Of a stretch of 64,000 bases of DNA, positions 47,141-56,032 are shown piece after piece. Location: positions 16,946 to 80,945 of the forward strand of contig CALMAH010000012.1 in assembly GCA_937859595.1 (NCBI GenBank), in the 5' to 3' direction. Source of the stretch: an uncultured Acidobacteriota bacterium (GTDB lineage Bacteria; Acidobacteriota; Blastocatellia; Pyrinomonadales; Pyrinomonadaceae). The number at the start of each line of letters is the position of its first letter. Positions within the stretch are counted from its first letter, which is position 1. The translations under genes were made by a program, and so were the position numbers. The notes beneath the pieces were generated by a model. It had not been told where the DNA came from, did no database searches, and worked only from the letters and a program-made list of their open reading frames with translations.

Positions 47141-49294
47141 TTACGGGATCTCCTGTCCTACGAATGACATTTGTGAGTCGAATGGCGCAGAACTTCCGGG
47201 TACCAGCCGACGATAGGTCCCATCTGCTCTCAAGACGCGGGCTTTTGAGTTGTCCCTTATGTAATTATTCAGAAACGTATCGCGTAAGTAAGCCTTCAAC
47301 TCTCCGTCCAAGACCGGGATCGCGACCTCTACCCTGCGATCCAAATTCCTCTGCATCCAATCTGCGCTTCCAATATACACAACGTCGTCGCCACCGTTCG
47401 CGAAGTAATAAACACGGCTATGCTCCAGAAATCTGCCGATGATGGAACGGACACGAATATTTTCTGACAGGCCCTTGACACCGGGCCGCAATGCACAGAT
47501 CCCCCGGACTATGAGATCGATCTCAACACCCGCTTGTGAAGCGCTATAGAGAGCCTCGATCAACTCTTCATCGGTCAGACTGTTTACCTTGATGATCATC
47601 CGTGCAAGCTTGCCTTCTAGCTTATTCTCTTCTTCTCGACGGATCATCTCAGCAAAACGTTCCCTCAGGTTCAATGGAGCTACGATCATGCGGTGATACT
47701 CGTCCTGCTGAGAATAGCCTGTCAAAAAATTGAACAGGCTTGTGGCATCAATTCCTATCTCCTCGTCTGCGGTCAACAGGCCGATATCGGTGTAGAGCCT
47801 GGACGTCACCGGATTATAGTTACCGGTCGCAACATGAACGTATCTTGCCAGCTTTTCCTTTTCTCTCCGTACGACCAAAAGCACCTTGGAATGAGTCTTT
47901 AGTGTATGGATGCCATAAACGACATGAACGCCTTCGTTCTCGAGCCTGCGAGCCCACTCGATATTATTTTCTTCGTCAAAGCGCGCTTTGAGTTCAACGA
48001 CGGCCGTGACCTGCTTGCCCAGTTGGCTGGCCCGGATAAGAGAACGAACTATCGGCGAATCCTTCCCGGTTCGATAGAGGCAGATCTTGATCGCCTGAAC
48101 GTCCGGGTCCTCCGCGGCCTCTGAGATGAAGTCGGTCACTGCCGTAAACGATGTATAGGGATGATGCAACAGGATGTCCTGTTTCTTTAAGACCTCAAAT
48201 ATCTTCCGCTTGTCATGAAGCTCAGCCGGAAGGACAGGATGGATCGGCCTCTCCTTAAGCCCTGGCCGGTCAAGCGAAAAAAGCTGCATCAGATCCTGTA
48301 TGTCAACAAACCCCTCGATCTTGTAAACATCCGCTTCTGTAAGGCCGATACCGTCGGTCAATACCTTCACCATCTTTTCAGGCATTTCCGCTGCGACCTC
48401 CAACCGAACGGGAAATCTGAAGCGGCGCCGCAGCAATTCCTGTTCGAGCGTACGCATCAGATCCCCAGCCTCGTCCTCAAGCAGCTCGATATCGGCATCT
48501 CGAGTTACCCGAAACAAGAACGCCTCGCTCGTCTTCATGTTCGGGAAAAGCTCGTGGGCATTTGCGGAGATCACATCCTCCAGAAGAGTGAACCGCCCTT
48601 TTTTCTCGTTTATCGGGATCAGGCGCGGTACGGTTGGCGGCAGTTTGATCCGGGTGAACCGCCGCTGACGAAACAGATGTTTCAGGTTCCGCTGCGTGAA
48701 TTGTCTGTTTGGCTCGATAAACAAGCCGAGATTCATGCTCAGATTTGATATGTAGGGAAACGGATGGCTTGAATCAACGGATTGAGGCGTCAAGATCGGG
48801 AACAGATTGTCCCGAAAATATTTGTCCAACTTTTTTCGCTCCTTCAGAACGAGCGAACGGTACGGTTCAATGGTTATGCCGGCCGCAGCCAGCTCTGGCA
48901 GCACCGTTTCGTGCAGATAAGACACGTGCTTTTTGAGCATTGGCCGTAGCCGTCTGCCGATCTCACGCAGTTGTTCCGCCGGCGTCATTCCGTCGGGAGA
49001 CGGTTCGAGGACACCCTCGTGTATTTGCTCCTTGATACCCGAGACGCGGATCATGAAGAACTCGTCCAGATTGGAAGCAAAGATCGCAAGAAATTTCAGG
49101 CGTTCAAGCACGGGCAGGGATCCGTCCATCGCCTCATCCAATACTCGGCGATTGAATTCGATCCAACTCAATTCTCGGTTAAAAAGGCGCGACTCGAGGG
49201 TTTCGACAACCGGTTCGGCGTCGGGTGTAGTTTTTGGGCGAGTTGTTCTTGCTCGCTTGGGCACTTGAAAGTTCGCTGGATCCTGGCCGGGCAT
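47141..49294 (-). CDS. ppk1: Polyphosphate kinase 1
   Basis: 717 residues, normal length. The four PPK1 domains are visible. The N domain starts at RLFNRELSWIEFNRRVLDEA. The H domain includes FFMIRVSGIKEQIHEG, and the catalytic C1/C2 domains include LHHPYTSFTAVTDFI, IKICLYRTGKDSPIV, HSKVLLVVRRE, and the phospho-His in VHVATGNYNPVTSRLYTDI. It makes inorganic polyphosphate from ATP reversibly. A TATAAT -10 element is visible on the minus strand at 49304-49309, about 10 bases before the ATG. Confidence 0.95.
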   Translation of the reverse strand: MPGQDPANFQVPKRARTTRPKTTPDAEPVVETLESRLFNRELSWIEFNRRVLDEAMDGSLPVLERLKFLAIFASNLDEFFMIRVSGIKEQIHEGVLEPSPDGMTPAEQLREIGRRLRPMLKKHVSYLHETVLPELAAAGITIEPYRSLVLKERKKLDKYFRDNLFPILTPQSVDSSHPFPYISNLSMNLGLFIEPNRQFTQRNLKHLFRQRRFTRIKLPPTVPRLIPINEKKGRFTLLEDVISANAHELFPNMKTSEAFLFRVTRDADIELLEDEAGDLMRTLEQELLRRRFRFPVRLEVAAEMPEKMVKVLTDGIGLTEADVYKIEGFVDIQDLMQLFSLDRPGLKERPIHPVLPAELHDKRKIFEVLKKQDILLHHPYTSFTAVTDFISEAAEDPDVQAIKICLYRTGKDSPIVRSLIRASQLGKQVTAVVELKARFDEENNIEWARRLENEGVHVVYGIHTLKTHSKVLLVVRREKEKLARYVHVATGNYNPVTSRLYTDIGLLTADEEIGIDATSLFNFLTGYSQQDEYHRMIVAPLNLRERFAEMIRREEENKLEGKLARMIIKVNSLTDEELIEALYSASQAGVEIDLIVRGICALRPGVKGLSENIRVRSIIGRFLEHSRVYYFANGGDDVVYIGSADWMQRNLDRRVEVAIPVLDGELKAYLRDTFLNNYIRDNSKARVLRADGTYRRLVPGSSAPFDSQMSFVGQEIP

Positions 49295-49401
49295 AAACCC
49301 TAATTATAGTGTGTACCAAACGGTTTCGGTATTAAATCGATGTTACAGCTTTTTCTGCGTTTGGGTAACATCCAATGGGGTTGCCCGATCCGATCTTGCT
49401 C

Positions 49402-49860
49402 TCAGACCGTTTCGCCAAAGGTCTTGGTCTTTGACTCAATTCTAATTATTCGCGGCTGATCGCCGGAGCCTTCGATCGTGATCTCAAAAACACGCGCCGG
49501 AAAGGCGTAGTCACCAAGCCGCTCTGCCCACTCAATAATAACGGCCGAGCGGGGCTGCTCTACGATCTCGTCGAGGCCGACGCAAAAAGCGGGGCCACCG
49601 TCCTTATCAACTCGCCACAGGTCTATGTGATAAACGTCAATTCGCTCCGTCGGATAGATGTTGACAAGTGTAAAGCTCGGGCTGGTTACCTCGTCTACGT
49701 CGAAACCAAGCGCATCAAGGATGCCTTTGGCTAAAAGCGTTTTACCCGCACCGAGTCCGCCCCGAAGAAGGACGGCGTCCGAAGCCTGAAGGCCGTCGCC
49801 GATCTGCTTGCCGAGTTCATAGGTCTCGTCCGGTGTTTGGCAGATGATCGTCTCAGTCAT
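49402..49860 (-). CDS. tsaE: tRNA threonylcarbamoyladenosine biosynthesis ATPase TsaE
   Basis: 152 residues. Walker A GGLGAGKTLLAKGI, SPSFTLVNIYP, VYHIDLWRVD and VIIEWAERLGDYAFP are family hallmarks. It is the ATPase that cycles the TsaD-TsaB complex making t6A37 in tRNA. Its ATG overlaps the stop of the NTF2-like gene by eight bases, so the two are translationally linked. Confidence 0.94.
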   Translation of the reverse strand: MTETIICQTPDETYELGKQIGDGLQASDAVLLRGGLGAGKTLLAKGILDALGFDVDEVTSPSFTLVNIYPTERIDVYHIDLWRVDKDGGPAFCVGLDEIVEQPRSAVIIEWAERLGDYAFPARVFEITIEGSGDQPRIIRIESKTKTFGETV

Positions 49861-50263
49861 TGTCCCCTAAGCCGATCTGCGAAAACCACGATTCCTTTTC
49901 CCAATAGCCGCGTTGGTAAATGATCTTACTGTCCCGAAATTGAAAAAAGCCGCATCCGCGTATCTCAAAGCTCTTTCCCGTTGGCTGCTGACCCATAAAC
50001 TCACCCATCCAGGTTCCGCCGCCGATCCACTCCCAGGCAGCCCAATCGCCATCGCCGATCAGATTCTCGACACGGCTCCAAGCATCCGGAAAAGCCGCGA
50101 AAAAAGCATTGTTCCCTTCGCGGATCGCTTCGATCCCAACATCGGGCTTGCCCGTCATCACCTGAAAATTCACCGCATTATCGGCATAGCACGCCGCGAC
50201 CGCCTCCGCATCGCAGCGCTGAAATGCATCGATCCAATTTTGTAAAAGTTCTTTTGAATTCAT
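49853..50263 (-). CDS. NTF2-like (SnoaL/DUF4440-type) protein
   Basis: 136 residues forming one NTF2-like cone fold: LQNWIDAFQRCDAEAVAACY, FFAAFPDAWSRVENLIGDGD, the central WEWIGGGTWMGEFMGQQPTG, and C-terminal FFQFRDSKIIYQRGYWEKES. Related proteins are small-molecule isomerases, cyclases or ligand binders; substrate unknown. It overlaps the tsaE start and lies 32 bases after the NAD(P)HX repair gene in a minus-strand cluster. Confidence 0.88.
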   Translation of the reverse strand: MNSKELLQNWIDAFQRCDAEAVAACYADNAVNFQVMTGKPDVGIEAIREGNNAFFAAFPDAWSRVENLIGDGDWAAWEWIGGGTWMGEFMGQQPTGKSFEIRGCGFFQFRDSKIIYQRGYWEKESWFSQIGLGDND

Positions 50264-50295
50264 TTTGTTTTCGAACAGCTGTGAGCTGCCTGCTA

Positions 50296-51927
50296 TTAGC
50301 TACCAGCCGGACCCGACGTCTCCGTCTCAAATTCGGCGAAGGCGTCGGCCAGGCATTCGCGGACGTCCGAGGCGGTCATTACGCGTTTGCCGAATTTCTT
50401 TTCGGCGATGTCGCCCGCCATTCCGGCAATGTAAACTGCGGCGACCACCGTCTCAAAAATGTCGATGTCCATCGCGGCGGCTTGTGAGACGAAGCCCGCG
50501 ATAATTCCGGCAAGCGTGTCGCCATTTCCTGCTTTTCCCAAACCGGAATTTCCCGTCGGGTTCACGACGACCTTACCGCCGGGCTCGCCGATCAAGACAC
50601 GTTCGCCTTTGAGTACAAGGATGACGTTGTGCTTCTGCGAAAACTCGCGGATCGCCGCGACGCGGTCATTTATCGCATCTTTATTATCTGTGCCGAGCAG
50701 CCTAAGAAATTCGCCCTCATGCGGCGTCAGTATCAACGGCGGACTTTCCAGGCTCCCCTCCTTACGAAGGAGGGGTGTCGACGTTTCGCCGACGGGGTAG
50801 TTCTCTCCCGGTGGATTGAAAAACCAGAGAGCACTCGCATCGACGATAACCGGTGTTGTCCGGTTCCCGACCACTTCCCGCACCAACTTCTCGACCGCCG
50901 GATCGTTCGCATCCAGGCCGCAGCCGACAGCAACGGCATCCGCCCTATTGAGATGTTCGTCAAACTCCTTAGATTCGACCGTCGAAAGTATTACCTCAGG
51001 CAGCAGCCGCGACGCTATCTGAGCCTTCGCATCCGCCGGACAAGCCAGCGTCACCAACCCAACTCCTGAACGCATCGCCGCATTTGCAGCCAAAACCGCC
51101 GCGCCTGAATAATCTTCAGAACCCGCGATCACGAGTGCGTGGCCGCGTTTACTTTTATAGGAATCCTCTGTAAATCTGGCAGCTTGCAACCACTCGCTCG
51201 CATCTTCCCGTTCTGCCAGAAACAACTGAGACGGCTGTGCGTCGACAAGATTGCTTGGTGAACCGATGTCTGCAATTACAAGTTCACCATTAAAATTCGA
51301 CGCGTGCGGCAAAACATTCGCTGGCTTCGGGGCGGTGAAGGTTACGGTGACGCTCGCAGTGTACTGTAAATGTTTAGCGATGGGTTTGTCTGCATAAAGA
51401 CCCGACGGGATGTCAACAGCAATGTGGAGCCTGTTTGGAAAGCATCTGAAAATCTCGAACAACGATGCGTCAACTTGTTTGGTAAGACCAGTTCCGAACA
51501 CCGCATCTACGATACAGCAGAAATTCTCACGGACTTGCGCAGTCAGCAATTGTGAAAACTCCCAAAATTCCTCGATGTAGCCAAAAGCCAGTTCGCCTTG
51601 TGTTTGTTCTGATAACTCTGAACAAATTTCGAAATTTGTGCGTGCATCTCCCTTCGACCCTTTCGGATCGCCAAACAATATCACTTCAACATCGGCACCT
51701 GCTGTCCACAAGATCCTCGCCAACGCCGCGCCATCGCCGCCGTTATTGCCTTTGCCGCAGAGGATGAGAATTGATTTGCCTTTGACCGAGCCACCTAGTT
51801 TGTCGGTAATGACGCGTGCGACGGCGTGGGCGGCATTTTCCATCAGGATGATGGACGGGATGCCGTATCGCTCGGTCGTCAACCGATCGACCTCGCGCAT
51901 TTCCGCCGCTGTCAGAACTTTTTGCAT
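50296..51927 (-). CDS. nnr: Bifunctional NAD(P)H-hydrate dehydratase/epimerase with inserted repeat
   Basis: 543 residues from ATG 51927; the GTG at 51969 is less likely. The epimerase half (1-220; LTAAEMREVDRLTTERYGIP, GKGNNGGDGAALARIL, DAVFGTGL) precedes the kinase-fold dehydratase half (240-540; GHALVIAGSEDYSGAAVLAA, ILTPHEGEFLRL, GNSGLGKAGNGDTLAGIIAG). It repairs NADHX/NADPHX. Between VDASALWFF and LILTPHEGEF lies an insert of about 25 residues (YPVGETSTPLLRKEGSLES) encoded by a palindromic repeat. The frame is maintained, so the protein may still work; the insert is next to the ATP/substrate site loop, so activity is not assured. Confidence 0.93.
   Translation of the reverse strand: MQKVLTAAEMREVDRLTTERYGIPSIILMENAAHAVARVITDKLGGSVKGKSILILCGKGNNGGDGAALARILWTAGADVEVILFGDPKGSKGDARTNFEICSELSEQTQGELAFGYIEEFWEFSQLLTAQVRENFCCIVDAVFGTGLTKQVDASLFEIFRCFPNRLHIAVDIPSGLYADKPIAKHLQYTASVTVTFTAPKPANVLPHASNFNGELVIADIGSPSNLVDAQPSQLFLAEREDASEWLQAARFTEDSYKSKRGHALVIAGSEDYSGAAVLAANAAMRSGVGLVTLACPADAKAQIASRLLPEVILSTVESKEFDEHLNRADAVAVGCGLDANDPAVEKLVREVVGNRTTPVIVDASALWFFNPPGENYPVGETSTPLLRKEGSLESPPLILTPHEGEFLRLLGTDNKDAINDRVAAIREFSQKHNVILVLKGERVLIGEPGGKVVVNPTGNSGLGKAGNGDTLAGIIAGFVSQAAAMDIDIFETVVAAVYIAGMAGDIAEKKFGKRVMTASDVRECLADAFAEFETETSGPAGS
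50752..50806. repeat. Palindromic interspersed repeat inserted in a coding region
   Basis: A perfect 9-bp hairpin CCCCTCCTT-ACG-AAGGAGGGG (50755-50775) is followed by GTG, a second imperfect hairpin (GTCG...CGAC, about 50777-50793) and GGGGTAGTT. The two-hairpin layout resembles a palindromic repeat family I have seen between genes of diverse bacteria (general recollection, not a database match). Here it encodes STPLLRKEGSLES on the minus strand within the dehydratase domain of the upstream entry. Confidence 0.65.
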
Positions 51928-51969
51928 CGCAACCCAATTTACCAGAGAAAATAGAGTAAACACAGCCAC

Positions 51970-52192
51970 AAACCCTGGAGGTTCCGTTGGGTTCTGTCAA
52001 TATCGGGAGGCTATGAATGTGAAGACCACGCCCAACTGTGGCGTGGCCCTTACTGCTCTTAAATGGAGATATGACTAGACTTCAGCGGATGGAGAGACTT
52101 ACTTTTAAGTCTGCCACTGTGCATCAAAACCGTTTGTTTCCGTTCATTTAATACAAAGAACTATTCCGAAAGCGATTCCAGAATTAAAGATC
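51970..52192. other. Intergenic region between nnr and tRNA-Arg
   Basis: About 220 bases with no plausible ORF. It presumably contains the promoter of the nnr-NTF2-tsaE cluster and the downstream end of the tRNA transcript. No clear elements were resolved. Confidence 0.35.
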
Positions 52193-52269
52193 TGGTGGTC
52201 CCGGCTGGATTCGAACCAGCGGCCTTCCGCTTAGGAGGCGGACGCTCTATCCAACTGAGCTACGGGACC
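52193..52269 (-). tRNA. tRNA-Arg (anticodon CCT)
   Basis: Cloverleaf on the minus strand. The acceptor is GGTCCCG/CGGGACC, and the D-arm is GCTC...GAGC. The anticodon stem TCCGC/GCGGA holds the 7-base loop CTCCTAA, giving anticodon CCT (reads AGG). The T-arm is GCTGG-TTCGAAT-CCAGC. The CCA end is encoded (52193-52195). It lies 21 bases after the apt stop on the same strand. Confidence 0.95.
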
Positions 52270-52290
52270 AGCCAAGAGTCCAAAGATACA

Positions 52291-52812
52291 CTACGAGTCA
52301 TAGTGTATCAAGGATTTTACGTCATAACCGTCAAACCTGGAGCGGCCGTTCAGGAAATCAAGCTCGACGACGACGTGGATACCGGCCACGACCCCGCCCA
52401 TCCCTTCGACCATATCGACAACCGCCCGCGCCGTGCCGCCGGTCGCCAGCAGGTCGTCAACAATAAGAACCTTGTGCCCCTCGCCCACTGCATCGCGATG
52501 CATTTCGAGCGTGTCCTGGCCATACTCAAGGTCGTAAGACACCGACACCGTGTCCGAAGGCAGCTTTTTCGGCTTTCTGACGGGCACGAATCCGGTCCCG
52601 AGTTGATATGCCAGCGGGGCCGCAAAAATAAAGCCCCGGGACTCGATCCCGATTATCGTATCGATGTCCATACCCCGGCATTGCTCCGTCATTGCGTCGA
52701 TCGTCTGCTCCAAACCCGCCGGGTCTTTCAGCAGCGTGGTGATGTCGTAAAAATTAATGCCCGGTTTGGGAAAATCGGGCACCTCGCGAATCAGTTTTTT
52801 GAGACTATCCAT
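52291..52812 (-). CDS. apt: Adenine phosphoribosyltransferase
   Basis: 173 residues, full length. It salvages adenine to AMP using PRPP. The N terminus [20 protein letters not shown] is the APT hallmark, with [16 protein letters not shown] and PRPP loop [19 protein letters not shown]. It is upstream of tRNA-Arg on the same strand. Confidence 0.95.
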   Translation of the reverse strand: MDSLKKLIREVPDFPKPGINFYDITTLLKDPAGLEQTIDAMTEQCRGMDIDTIIGIESRGFIFAAPLAYQLGTGFVPVRKPKKLPSDTVSVSYDLEYGQDTLEMHRDAVGEGHKVLIVDDLLATGGTARAVVDMVEGMGGVVAGIHVVVELDFLNGRSRFDGYDVKSLIHYDS

Positions 52813-52870
52813 ATATCGATAAACTAGAAAAATATAATTTCAGACCGGACTTTTCCGTCGTCCGCAAGTG

Positions 52871-53143
52871 TTACCTTTCGATCCTGAAACTCGAAAATGA
52901 ATTATCCGGCTCCTCAACGGTCTCCTCGATCTTATCCACTTTCGAGTAATCTGGGCCGGCTGCAAGTTCCTGTCCAAATAACGCAACCGCCCTCTCATCG
53001 CCCTGTGCCAGTGCCTCTACCCGGCCATCTGCCAAATTCCTCACATAGCCGCGGACCTGATGCCGGGCAGCAGCGCGTTGCGTAAAATATCGATATCCTA
53101 CGCCTTGCACAAGGCCGCTCACCAAAAACTTTCTAGCAACCAT
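52871..53143 (-). CDS. acyP: Acylphosphatase
   Basis: 90 residues from the ATG at 53143, the normal size for this family; the open frame runs on upstream to 53302 without homology. The substrate-binding loop is VSGLVQGVGYRYFTQRAA (catalytic Arg) and the catalytic Asn is in GYVRNLADGRVEALAQG. It hydrolyses acyl phosphates. It lies 58 bases upstream of apt on the same strand. Confidence 0.93.
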   Translation of the reverse strand: MVARKFLVSGLVQGVGYRYFTQRAAARHQVRGYVRNLADGRVEALAQGDERAVALFGQELAAGPDYSKVDKIEETVEEPDNSFSSFRIER

Positions 53144-53318
53144 ATCTTGAATGCCGGTTGAACGTTCATTCACCAAGCAATAGTATCGAACTCGATCAGC
53201 ACCAAGCCCCCCGTAATTCTGCCAATTTTCGCATGTAATGTCCAAATGACGGACTTCGGCAATTTTACAGGAGACCCGCAACGTGAAAACGCTCCGGTAC
53301 ATTTAGATCCGTTTCATT

Positions 53319-54230
53319 ATGTTTATCTGTAGGATTTACTTTATCCTGCGAGTGGTGCAGAATTGTCCTGTGTTCCGATCCTCGCTTTTATTTTTGATAC
53401 TCTTCTCCGCAACTGGAGCATTGGCTCAGCAAAGACCGTTGCTGACAGATGACATCGACATCACACCGGCAGGTGCAATAGAGATAGGGATAGGCGTCGA
53501 CTTTTTCCAAAATATGAAGTTCCCCCTTTCGGGGCTTAAGGGCGATCTAACGAGAGTCGGAGACATCAGGATTCGGCAGGGCTTTTCATCGAATGTCGAG
53601 ATCCAGATCGAAGGGTCGATCCAGAATTTCCTCGCCATCAATTCTCAGAGTGCAGCCCCTCCTATACCGCTCAATATCTCGGGAAATTCCACAAACGATT
53701 TTGACGATTATGTCGTGTCGGCGAAGATCAAATTGCTAAGTGAACATAAGGGATTCCCAGCCGTCGGAATGAAATTCGGCTATCAAATGCCTAACACGGA
53801 TCAAGCCCGTGGGATAGGGACCAATCAGATCAATATATTCAGCAAGTTGATAGTTCAGAAGAAGTTTGGCATGCGCCCCGGCAGGGCTCCGAAAGCCAAT
53901 ATCTTTGGCAACCTCGGGCTTGGCATAATGAACGCGCCGCTAAACACATTTACGCAGAATGACGTCGTCCTTTACGGGCTTGCGGGGATCTTTCGCGTCA
54001 ATGATAACGTCAACATCGCGAGCGAGGTAAACGGCAGAGCAAACACTAGGAACAACCCCCCACTGGGTACTGAAAGTATTGGTCAATTTAGACTGGGCAC
54101 CCAGATCCGAGCCTCGGGGATTCGTTTCGACACAGCGGCCATCTTCGGCCTGACCCGCTATAGCGCTCGAACCGGCATAACGTTCGGTGTTACCTACGAA
54201 TCCCCCGTATTCATTCCGGTCGCCAAATAG
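53319..54230 (+). CDS. Putative outer-membrane beta-barrel protein
   Basis: Up to 303 residues. A signal peptide ends near VFRSSLLFLILFSATGALAQ, so a GTG about 12 codons in could be the true start. The mature part has alternating beta-strands and ends with ITFGVTYESPVFIPVAK. Strand patterns such as GAIEIGIGVDFFQNMKF and FPAVGMKFGYQMPNTDQ suit a monomeric barrel similar to MetA-pathway/transporter-like porins, but I cannot name a family. Its end overlaps the thiD stop by 20 bases. Confidence 0.7.
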   Translation: MFICRIYFILRVVQNCPVFRSSLLFLILFSATGALAQQRPLLTDDIDITPAGAIEIGIGVDFFQNMKFPLSGLKGDLTRVGDIRIRQGFSSNVEIQIEGSIQNFLAINSQSAAPPIPLNISGNSTNDFDDYVVSAKIKLLSEHKGFPAVGMKFGYQMPNTDQARGIGTNQINIFSKLIVQKKFGMRPGRAPKANIFGNLGLGIMNAPLNTFTQNDVVLYGLAGIFRVNDNVNIASEVNGRANTRNNPPLGTESIGQFRLGTQIRASGIRFDTAAIFGLTRYSARTGITFGVTYESPVFIPVAK

Positions 54231-55023
54231 CCGGTATATTTACCGGTGAGTTCCCATGTCCGATCTTTACTGCGGTTCGGATGGCGTCGTTAACAAAAGC
54301 CTTCGCGATCTTAACAGACGCAGAAAGCTCGTGTCCGAGCGCCAAGTTTGCGGTAATGGCTGCTGCCAATGTGCAGCCCGACCCGTGTGTGTCCGTCGTT
54401 TGATGATATTCACCGTCGATATCTTCTCGTTCGCCGAAAATGAAAAGATGATCGCGCGCGATCCGGTCCGGTGCAATTGTTCGTAGATGTCCTCCCTTTA
54501 TCAGAACACTTCGTGCTCCTTGCGACTGCATTATTTCGGCAGCGTCAATAACGTCGTCTTCGGAATCGATCGCAATGCCTGTTATCTTCTCGGCCTCCGC
54601 CATATTCGGAGTCACGATCGAGGCTATCGGAAAGAGCCGTTCAACCAATGCCCTCACCGCCGCGTCATCAACTAAATCAAATCCGGAGGTTGAGCGAACA
54701 ACCGGATCGACAACAAGGGTCCCGATGTTAAACTCTTCGACGAGTTCGGCAACCTCATCGATGCATTGTTTTGAAGGCAGCATCCCTGTTTTCACGGCCA
54801 CAACATCAAGATCCTTCAGGACCGGTTCAACTTGACCGCGTAACGTCGCCGCCGATTGATTTTCCGCGCCGAAGACACCTCTCGTATTCTGAAACGTTAA
54901 CGACGTAACAGCTGCAGTCGGATAGCAGCCGAAGGCCCCAAACGTTCGCAGGTCCGCAATTATCCCTGCCCCACCCGAGGGGTCAAGGCCTGCGATCGTG
55001 AGACATACCGGCTTTCTTTCCAT
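54211..55023 (-). CDS. thiD: Hydroxymethylpyrimidine/phosphomethylpyrimidine kinase
   Basis: About 270 residues. Family motifs are LTIAGLDPSGGAGIIADLRT at the N terminus, VDPVVRSTSGFDLVDDAAV, VLIKGGH and the anion-hole TDTHGSGCTLAAAITANL. It phosphorylates HMP and HMP-P in thiamine biosynthesis. ATG 55023 starts the family homology; a longer start at 55068 would overlap thiE. It follows thiE on the same strand. Confidence 0.93.
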   Translation of the reverse strand: MERKPVCLTIAGLDPSGGAGIIADLRTFGAFGCYPTAAVTSLTFQNTRGVFGAENQSAATLRGQVEPVLKDLDVVAVKTGMLPSKQCIDEVAELVEEFNIGTLVVDPVVRSTSGFDLVDDAAVRALVERLFPIASIVTPNMAEAEKITGIAIDSEDDVIDAAEIMQSQGARSVLIKGGHLRTIAPDRIARDHLFIFGEREDIDGEYHQTTDTHGSGCTLAAAITANLALGHELSASVKIAKAFVNDAIRTAVKIGHGNSPVNIPAIWRPE

Positions 55024-55045
55024 ACAAAAAATTGGAGCGCTGTCC

Positions 55046-55678
55046 TTATGACAAGAACTCGGTTGCAAGTCGAATCAGGCTTTCGCGGTCGTTTAATAAA
55101 CGAATCGCTGCAAAGCCTGCCGCACCCGCGCCACATACACTCGCGGCATTCCCATGATCGATCCCTCCGATTCCAAGCAAAAGCATATCACCGGAATGGC
55201 GACAGGCCTCACGCAGGCCATCCAAACCTTTTGCCGGCCCTTTACCGGGAGTCGAAAAGATGGGGCCAAAGACGGCAAAGTCAGCACCCGCCTCTTTAGC
55301 GATCGAAACTTCGGCAGCACAATGAGTCGAGACTCCGATCAACAGATCTGAACCGAATGTCTTTCTAATTGCGGCGATCGAGAGTCCTTGTGACGGAACG
55401 TGAACCCCGTCTGCTCCGGATGCAAGCGCAATATCAATCCTATCGTTGATCAACAGTTTGGTGCCGGAACCGCCGGTCGCCTCCCGGGCACTCGACGCGA
55501 GCGAAAGAAGCTTGGACGACGACAGTTTCTTTTCACGGATCTGTATCAGCGGGATCCCGATCTCAACGGCTATGCTGATCAACGAAAGCAGCTCCAAAAA
55601 TTCCCTGGTCTCACTGTTTGGTCCTAGCTCGCCCGGTGTGACCAGATATATCAACGGACGCTGCGGATCGAATCTCAC
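55046..55678 (-). CDS. thiE: Thiamine-phosphate synthase
   Basis: About 210 residues from GTG 55678, whose GTGA overlaps the stop of the upstream membrane-protein gene (four-base overlap); the frame extends to 55897 but that part lacks homology. TIM-barrel motifs are IPLIQIREKKLS, KLLINDRIDIALASGADGVH, LIGVSTHCAAEVSIAKEAGA and the phosphate-binding LGIGGIDHGNAASVCGAGAA. It joins HMP-PP and the thiazole phosphate. The thiazole part of the pathway is not in this window. Confidence 0.9.
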   Translation of the reverse strand: MRFDPQRPLIYLVTPGELGPNSETREFLELLSLISIAVEIGIPLIQIREKKLSSSKLLSLASSAREATGGSGTKLLINDRIDIALASGADGVHVPSQGLSIAAIRKTFGSDLLIGVSTHCAAEVSIAKEAGADFAVFGPIFSTPGKGPAKGLDGLREACRHSGDMLLLGIGGIDHGNAASVCGAGAAGFAAIRLLNDRESLIRLATEFLS

Positions 55679-55971
55679 GAGTCTTCGTGCGTGATCTTTC
55701 CGCGGAGCATCGCGACGCTCTGCTTGAAGTTTGCTGCCTCCCAAAAAGCGATGACCAGATTGAGGACCCCAAGCCCGGTCACGGCTCCGCGAAACCAATT
55801 GGAGGCAACCGTTGTACGTATCGACGGAAATCCCGATCGGTCTGAAAGATAGGCAAGCAGATAGTTTTCGCCCCAACGGCCGAAAAGCATATCCCACGGG
55901 GCGAGTATCAGGTAGAAGCCAAGCAAAAGGCAGAGAACGATAAAAAAAATGACGGTCAGCTTTTCAACCAT
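55675..55971 (-). CDS. Small membrane protein
   Basis: About 98 residues from ATG 55971. Two hydrophobic segments (LTVIFFIVLCLLLGFYLILA and FRGAVTGLGVLNLVIAFW) flank a hydrophilic region with LFGRWGENYLLAYLSDRSGF. It is translationally coupled to thiE by a four-base overlap. No recognised family. Confidence 0.6.
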   Translation of the reverse strand: MVEKLTVIFFIVLCLLLGFYLILAPWDMLFGRWGENYLLAYLSDRSGFPSIRTTVASNWFRGAVTGLGVLNLVIAFWEAANFKQSVAMLRGKITHEDS

Positions 55972-56032
55972 ACCGCCATCATTATAACTCCGGACTCGAT
56001 CTTGTAAAAACCAAATCTGCTCGCGACCGCCG

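Noticed and set aside
53144..53302. N-terminal extension of the acylphosphatase
   Set aside because: Acylphosphatases are about 90 residues and homology begins at ATG 53143.
55679..55897. N-terminal extension of thiE
   Set aside because: No thiE homology in this part, and the GTG at 55678 overlaps the upstream stop codon in a typical coupling arrangement.
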